Shown here one piece after another: positions 7,336 to 10,790 of a stretch of 10,790 nucleotides of DNA. Each line of letters opens with the position of its first letter. The first letter of the stretch is position 1. The DNA is taken from assembly GCA_022710245.1 (NCBI GenBank), contig JAKLHH010000147.1, forward strand, positions 1 through 10,790, written 5' to 3'. The stretch comes from Myxococcota bacterium (GTDB lineage: Bacteria > Myxococcota > Polyangia > GCA-2747355 > JAKLHH01). The notes under the pieces are model-generated. The model saw nothing but the letters and a program-made list of their open reading frames with translations, was not told the DNA's origin and ran no database searches. A program made the position numbers and the translations under genes.

Positions 7336-9267
7336 TCAGTCGGGCCCGCGATTCGACCCGCCGATGGTGCCGCGAGGCACCTCGTCCTCCTTGACGCGGT
7401 CGAGGGCGGCGATGGCGACGGCGCACGACTTCTTGTTCCACACCATCACGTAGCCCGTGCGGTCCGGGAAGTGCTTCATCAGCCGTCGATCGTCCGCGAC
7501 GCTGATGTGGTTCGCCCAGAGGACGTCGTTCTTCAGGTCCGGGTCGTTCTGCGGCCACCAGAAGACCCAGTGGTGCACCGGCGCGCTGGCGCACGGCGGG
7601 ACGAAGGGCCGCGGCGCGAAGACGATCGCGCGCTTCACGCCCGCCTTGGCGACCAGGCGGTGCGGCCCCTGCAGCGCCTGGCCGATCCGCTCCAGCGCGA
7701 GGAGGCGGAACGGCAGGTAGCCAAGGAGCGCGACCAGGACGAGCGAGACGAGGAGGGCCATCGGCAGCGCGCCGAGGCGAGAGGGGGCCGGACCCGACGC
7801 GGCGGCCTCGCCGGGCTCGTCCTCGGCGAGCGCCCGCCGTGGCGCGAGCGCAGCCCCGACGCGCCCGAGCGCCTCGCGGAGGCGGCGCGCGCCGAGCACG
7901 GTGAGCAGGATGATGGGGCCGGAGAGCTCGACGTAGTGCACCGGGCCGAAGGAGTCGACGCCTGGCTCGATCAGCACCACGTGCAGGAGCAGGTAGCTGA
8001 GGAGGCACAGCCAGCAGGGCCGCGCGGCGGGCGACCAGCCCGCGAAGAGCAGGAAGATGACCAGCAGCGGCCAGCCGAAGACGTCCGAGTTCAACCTGAG
8101 GAGCGTGATGCCGAGCATGCTGAGCAGGTGCGTGGTCTCGAGCGGCTCGTGCGCGATCACCGGCTGCTCCGGCGCCGGGGTCCCGAACTGCGGGCTCGGC
8201 GGCGCGAAGTTGTAGAAGCGGTACTCGTTCTGGTGTGCGTAGGTCGCCGCTGCCTGGTAGCCGGTGACGAAGGGCGAGCCGCTCTGCGCCTTGTTGACCC
8301 AGAGGAAGAGCCCGCCGAAGAGCGCCACGGGCAGCGCGATCCCGAGCGCGGCCGCGAGCTGGCGCCGGCGGGGGCGACCGCGCAGCCCGAGAAGCCACCA
8401 GAGCCCGAGCGGGAGCGCGTAGCCGAGCCCGACCGAGGGCCGCACGAAGAACATCGCCGACGCGGCCGCTGCGAAGCCGAGGTCGTTCCGCCAGCCGCCC
8501 TCCTTCGCGCGGAGGAGGAGGTAGAACGCCCAGAGGAAGAGCATCAGGCAGGAGGTGTGGGACATCATCGTCGCCGCGCTCATCATCAGGAGCGGCGACG
8601 TCAGGTAGAGCAGCGCGCCGACCAGCGCCCAGCGCCGGTTGGTCATCCGCCGGAGCGCGAGGTAGAGGGGCGGGATCGAGAGGGCGGCGTAGATCGCGTT
8701 CATCGCGCCCGGGGCGCCGAGCCAGACGCCGGGCACCATCAGCGCGGGCCAGCCGAGGAAGTACTGGCTGTACATGGTGCCGCCGTTGACGATGAACTCG
8801 CGGTCGAAGAAGAGCTTCATCGGCGGCGAGGGGACGGACAGCCGGCCGCTGGCGAGCAGCTGCGCGCCGAAGCGGTAGGAGGCCTCGTCGTCGGTGACGG
8901 GCGAGCCTTGCAAGACGTAGGCGCGGATCAGCAGCGGGAGCGCCGCGGCGAGGAGCGAGAGCGCGACGACCAGCGGCGCCTCGGGGAGCCGGTCGACCGC
9001 GCGCTTCCAGCGGTCGGTGTGCGCCGGCGCGATCCGCGAGAGCGCCATCGCCAGGCACAGCGCCGCCGACGAGCCGAAGAGGATCCAGAGCAGCAGGAAA
9101 TAGGAGTACCCGGGGGTGGGGAGCCCGCGTGACCCGAGGTCGTGGCGGAAGTGGTTCAGGTCGGTCTCCCCGATCGAGAGGAGCACCGCCAGCGAGAGGA
9201 CGAAGCCGCCAACCCAGGCGAGGGGCGCGAGCGCCCGCAGGCTGGTCTTCACACGCGAGGGAGCCAT
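7336..9267 (-). CDS. GT-C-type integral membrane glycosyltransferase (GT39/PMT-like) with soluble C-terminal tail
   Basis: The 643-residue protein (start ATG at 9267) has about ten or more hydrophobic segments, including residues 12-31, 54-76, 96-117, 168-183, 188-205, 213-230, 235-252, 264-295, 304-323, 396-410, 417-433, 448-460 and 500-523. After the third comes VTDDEASYRFGAQLLASGRL (124-143). This has the acidic DDE in the first long non-cytoplasmic loop that marks GT-C enzymes of the PMT/ArnT type, which use polyprenyl-phosphate sugars on the outer face. A second large loop (324-380) and a roughly 120-residue soluble tail (about 524-643) containing HHWVFWWPQNDPD (565-577) follow. I do not recognise the tail as a named domain. 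It starts 35 bases after the stop of the flippase-like gene, so the two are likely co-transcribed. It could use the lipid-linked sugar made by the GT2 at 4605-5807; that is inference. The acceptor is unknown. Confidence 0.8.
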   Translation of the reverse strand: MAPSRVKTSLRALAPLAWVGGFVLSLAVLLSIGETDLNHFRHDLGSRGLPTPGYSYFLLLWILFGSSAALCLAMALSRIAPAHTDRWKRAVDRLPEAPLVVALSLLAAALPLLIRAYVLQGSPVTDDEASYRFGAQLLASGRLSVPSPPMKLFFDREFIVNGGTMYSQYFLGWPALMVPGVWLGAPGAMNAIYAALSIPPLYLALRRMTNRRWALVGALLYLTSPLLMMSAATMMSHTSCLMLFLWAFYLLLRAKEGGWRNDLGFAAAASAMFFVRPSVGLGYALPLGLWWLLGLRGRPRRRQLAAALGIALPVALFGGLFLWVNKAQSGSPFVTGYQAAATYAHQNEYRFYNFAPPSPQFGTPAPEQPVIAHEPLETTHLLSMLGITLLRLNSDVFGWPLLVIFLLFAGWSPAARPCWLCLLSYLLLHVVLIEPGVDSFGPVHYVELSGPIILLTVLGARRLREALGRVGAALAPRRALAEDEPGEAAASGPAPSRLGALPMALLVSLVLVALLGYLPFRLLALERIGQALQGPHRLVAKAGVKRAIVFAPRPFVPPCASAPVHHWVFWWPQNDPDLKNDVLWANHISVADDRRLMKHFPDRTGYVMVWNKKSCAVAIAALDRVKEDEVPRGTIGGSNRGPD

Positions 9268-9276
9268 CGAGGCCCG

Positions 9277-9285
9277 AGGATAGCA
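9277..9285 (-). promoter_or_regulatory. Possible extended -10 element before the GT-C gene
   Basis: Read on the minus strand, TGC followed by TATCCT lies in the 35-base gap just upstream of the ATG at 9267. It has the TGn extended -10 form and matches TATAAT at 4 of 6 bases. No good -35 box is seen at the expected distance (TAGCTG there). If active, transcription would begin within a few bases of the ATG and give an almost leaderless message. It is weak evidence on its own. Confidence 0.25.
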
Positions 9286-9302
9286 AGGCTTGGCCGCGGC
9301 AG

Positions 9303-10334
9303 CTACGGACGACTGCTGCCGCCCGCCCGCCGCCGGGTCCAGCGCTCGAGGAGCTGGTAGCCGCCGCCCAGCGCGGCGATGGAGAGGCCGAGCGCGAAGA
9401 CGACCAGCGAGAGGGTGATGGCCGCCTCCGCGCGAACGCCGCCGAGACCGAGGAAGTAGACGTAGAGGAGCTCGCGCTGACCGATCCCTGCCGGGGTCAG
9501 CGGGATGAACGTCAGCAGCAGCACGAAGGGCACCATCTGCGCGCAGAGGAGCAGCGTGGCGCCCGGCGCGAGCTCGCGCAGGATCAGGTGGACGCAGAGG
9601 ATCGGGGCACCCTGCGTGAAGAGCGAGAGCACCAGCCCGAGGAGGAGCGGGCCGGCGGTCCGCGGCGGCGGGATCCGACCGAGGAGCGCACCGAGGAGCG
9701 GCAGCCGTCGCCTGCGCTCCGGAGGGACCGCCAGCGGGAGCAGCACCACCAGACCGAGCAGCGTGACGGCGCCGGCCGCGCCGACGCTGAGCGCCGCCTT
9801 GATGCTGGCCGCGACCGCGCCGTGCCGGAGCGGCGCTGAGAGCAGCGCGGCGGTGGCGATGAGCAGCAGCGCGACCAGCCCCATCAGCCGCTCGACCAGG
9901 ACCGCCGTGTAGGAGGTGGCGGCGTCGACCGTGTCGCTCAGGCGGTAGCCGCGGATCGCGTCGCCGGCGACCCCCGTCGGCAGGACGGCGTAGTACATGC
10001 CGACCAGGTAGTCGCGGAAGAGGCGGCTCACGCTGGGCGGCGTCGCAGCGCCGTAGCCCAGGAGGAGCAGGCGCAGCCGCAACGAGCCGGCCGCGATCCC
10101 GAGGAGAGAGATGACGATGGTGGCGGCCATCGCCGCCCAGCTGACGGCGTGGGCGTTGGCGAGGACGCGGCGGAGGTCCGTGCGCCACAGGATCCACGCA
10201 AGCGGCACCACCGCGATGGCCACCCTCAGCAGGGTGCCCGGCCACCCACGCCAGGCAGCACCCACGCGGGAGAGGGGTGAGGGGGCCGTGGCGAGCGGCG
10301 CCTCGGCCGGCTGGCGGTCCGTACCAGGCTCCAC
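9303..10334 (-). CDS. Flippase-like / lysylphosphatidylglycerol-synthase transmembrane region family protein
   Basis: The 343-residue integral membrane protein has about seven to eight hydrophobic segments (near 36-50, 66-90, 108-120, 148-166, 184-203, 227-250, 259-277 and 302-325). It carries the recurring motifs of the PF03706 / TIGR00374 family: LPTGVAGDAIRGYRL (118-132), VERLMGLV (147-154) and PLTPAGIGQRE (278-288). Members include the membrane half of MprF and many stand-alone proteins found beside polysaccharide and glycolipid genes, where they are presumed to move or modify lipids. The soluble lysyl-transferase domain of MprF is absent, so aminoacyl transfer is not supported. The start is a GTG; the nearby ATG at 10342 is in another frame, and no Shine-Dalgarno sequence is visible. 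It is the first gene of a two-gene unit with the GT-C glycosyltransferase, suggesting it transports a lipid or lipid-linked sugar for that enzyme. Confidence 0.85.
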   Translation of the reverse strand: MEPGTDRQPAEAPLATAPSPLSRVGAAWRGWPGTLLRVAIAVVPLAWILWRTDLRRVLANAHAVSWAAMAATIVISLLGIAAGSLRLRLLLLGYGAATPPSVSRLFRDYLVGMYYAVLPTGVAGDAIRGYRLSDTVDAATSYTAVLVERLMGLVALLLIATAALLSAPLRHGAVAASIKAALSVGAAGAVTLLGLVVLLPLAVPPERRRRLPLLGALLGRIPPPRTAGPLLLGLVLSLFTQGAPILCVHLILRELAPGATLLLCAQMVPFVLLLTFIPLTPAGIGQRELLYVYFLGLGGVRAEAAITLSLVVFALGLSIAALGGGYQLLERWTRRRAGGSSRP

Positions 10335-10369
10335 CGGGCCATGCTAGGAGGGCGAGGGGCTTTCTTCAA
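10335..10369 (-). promoter_or_regulatory. Promoter for the flippase-like gene, probably giving a leaderless mRNA
   Basis: On the minus strand, TTGAAG (10369-10364) and TAGCAT (10346-10341) are separated by exactly 17 bases, each matching the sigma-70 consensus at 4 of 6 positions. Transcription would begin about six to eight bases past the -10 box, at about 10335-10333. This coincides with the GTG start codon at 10334 and would explain why no ribosome binding site is seen. Confidence 0.5.
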
Positions 10370-10421
10370 GTGCTGGTCTTGATAGGTGATTGGCCTCGAC
10401 CAGGGGAAGACGAGCTTGCGC

Positions 10422-10450
10422 TTGACAGCCCTCCCCTCGATCTCTAGACT
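10422..10450 (+). promoter_or_regulatory. Sigma-70-type promoter for the activase gene
   Basis: A perfect -35 box TTGACA (10422-10427) and a -10 box TAGACT (10445-10450, 4/6 to consensus) are separated by the ideal 17 bases. Transcription should start near 10457, leaving a leader of about 59 bases before the ATG at 10516. The -10 box is inside the left arm of the palindrome at 10444-10465. Confidence 0.7.
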
Positions 10451-10465
10451 GACACGTCAGTCTAG
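10444..10465. promoter_or_regulatory. Palindromic operator, TetR-type repressor site candidate
   Basis: The left arm CTAGACTGAC (10444-10453) and right arm GTCAGTCTAG (10456-10465) are perfect reverse complements separated by the two bases AC. A 10+2+10 palindrome covering the -10 box and the predicted transcription start is the usual layout of a dimeric repressor site, and the length and ACTGAC/GTCAGT half-sites are compatible with TetR/AcrR-family operators. No regulator gene is in the window, so the family assignment is inference. Confidence 0.65.
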
Positions 10466-10502
10466 TCAGAGATCTAAAGGCAAGTTGCTGTATTCAGAAG
10501 GG

Positions 10503-10507
10503 AAAGG
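10503..10507 (+). promoter_or_regulatory. Ribosome binding site for the activase gene
   Basis: AAAGG, within a longer purine run beginning GAAGGG at 10497, lies eight bases before the ATG at 10516 and supports that start. Confidence 0.55.
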
Positions 10508-10515
10508 CCTCTTTG

Positions 10516-10790
10516 ATGGCACGGTTCATCGGTATCGATGTGGGAGCGGAGACGGTCAAGCTGGTGGAGCTCGAGCGCGAGGAGGGGGCGAGCCTGCGCT
10601 GGTCTCGCCGTCGGATCGCCGAGCACCACAAGGAGCCAGGACGCGTCCTCACCGAGCTGCTGCGGGAGTGGGGCTGGGAGGGCTCCGGCGCGCCGCACGC
10701 GATCGACGGCGCGGCGGTGAGCGGGCGGCTCGGCCGCCAGGTGCTCCTCGAGCGCGTGCCGACCAAGCAGGCGCAGGCCGCAGGCTACCG
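10516..10790 (+). CDS. BadF/BadG/BcrA/BcrD-family ATPase (acyl-CoA dehydratase activase-like), N-terminal part, cut by window end
   Basis: Only the first 91 codons plus two bases are present; the frame is open to the last base. The N-terminus MARFIGIDVGAETVKLVEL carries the phosphate-1 loop (GIDVGAETVK, residues 6-15) of the ASKHA ATPase fold. HHKEPGRVLTELLREW (about 37-52) and the later AVSGRLGRQVLLERVPTKQAQAAG (about 67-90) resemble activators of 2-hydroxyacyl-CoA dehydratase and benzoyl-CoA reductase. Those proteins use ATP and a 4Fe-4S cluster to inject electrons into the partner enzyme. The cysteines that hold the cluster lie further downstream and cannot be checked here. PilM-type proteins share a similar first motif and are the main alternative, but the VSGRLGR...VPTKQAQ part fits the activase better. 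The ATG has an AAAGG site eight bases upstream and a well-formed promoter with an overlapping palindrome. Confidence 0.72.
   Translation, partial: MARFIGIDVGAETVKLVELEREEGASLRWSRRRIAEHHKEPGRVLTELLREWGWEGSGAPHAIDGAAVSGRLGRQVLLERVPTKQAQAAGY

Larger units (their letters stand above)
10335..10515. other. Divergent intergenic control region
   Basis: This 181-base gap separates the minus-strand flippase/GT-C unit from the plus-strand activase gene. It contains a promoter on each strand and one perfect palindrome over the plus-strand promoter. The stretch 10370-10421 shows no further signal to me. No small open frame with a ribosome binding site was found in it. Confidence 0.6.

Noticed and set aside
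7471..9132. Long plus-strand open frame (553 codons) antisense to the GT-C gene
   Set aside because: Its translation is low-complexity (rich in R, E, A, G and Q) with no domain pattern, as expected for the complement of a GC-rich gene with few stop codons. The minus-strand protein has clear membrane segments and the DDE motif.
7268..9286. Alternative minus-strand frame (672 codons) over the GT-C gene
   Set aside because: It is arginine-, alanine- and proline-rich, without membrane helices or conserved motifs, so it is a shadow of the real frame.
9268..10245. Upstream extension of the GT-C frame to 10245, giving a 969-residue protein
   Set aside because: The added part is R/A/P-rich and overlaps the well-supported flippase-like gene in another frame. 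The methionine at 9267 directly precedes the first membrane helix.
9303..10334. MprF (lysylphosphatidylglycerol synthase) function for the flippase-like gene
   Set aside because: Only the membrane region is present; the C-terminal aminoacyl-transferase domain that makes lysyl-phosphatidylglycerol is absent.

Overview
This is a GC-rich bacterial window (two hand-counted 60-base lines give 39/60 and 47/60 G+C) holding ten protein genes, two of them cut by the window edges. I found no rRNA, tRNA, CRISPR array, insertion sequence or phage gene. The base composition, an acyl-CoA dehydratase activase-type gene, and the mix of surface-sugar enzymes fit a high-GC deltaproteobacterium in the broad sense, such as Myxococcota. 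That placement is an inference; there is no marker gene.

Region 1 (1-4506, all + strand, tightly packed) is the end of a surface-polysaccharide cluster. It holds the C-terminal part of a GT4 glycosyltransferase, CDP-glucose 4,6-dehydratase, glucose-1-phosphate cytidylyltransferase and two GT2 glycosyltransferases. The middle pair makes CDP-glucose and then CDP-4-keto-6-deoxy-glucose, the precursor of 3,6-dideoxyhexoses and related deoxysugars. The enzymes that finish the sugar are not in the window. G+C rises visibly at the boundary between the two GT2 genes (about 3550).

Region 2 (4507-7255, + strand) appears to start a new transcription unit behind a possible extended -10 promoter. It encodes a polyprenyl-phosphate-mannose-synthase-like GT2 with C-terminal membrane helices. 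This is translationally coupled (ATGA overlap) to a cobalamin-binding-type radical SAM protein that resembles the hopanoid enzyme HpnJ.

Region 3 (10334 down to 7336, - strand, convergent with region 2) encodes a flippase-like / lysylphosphatidylglycerol-synthase-type membrane protein followed by a large GT-C-type membrane glycosyltransferase with a soluble C-terminal tail. Regions 2 and 3 together look like a lipid-linked sugar module: a GT2 that could charge a polyprenyl phosphate, a putative lipid or sugar transporter, a GT-C enzyme that uses lipid-linked sugars, and a radical SAM enzyme of unknown substrate.

Region 4 (10335-10790) is a divergent control region and the start of a BadF/BadG/BcrA-type acyl-CoA dehydratase activase gene. 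The region contains a well-formed promoter (TTGACA, 17 nt, TAGACT) whose -10 box lies inside a perfect 10+2+10 palindrome, strongly suggesting repressor control. On the other strand a TTGAAG / 17 nt / TAGCAT promoter sits so close to the GTG start of the flippase-like gene that its mRNA may be leaderless.
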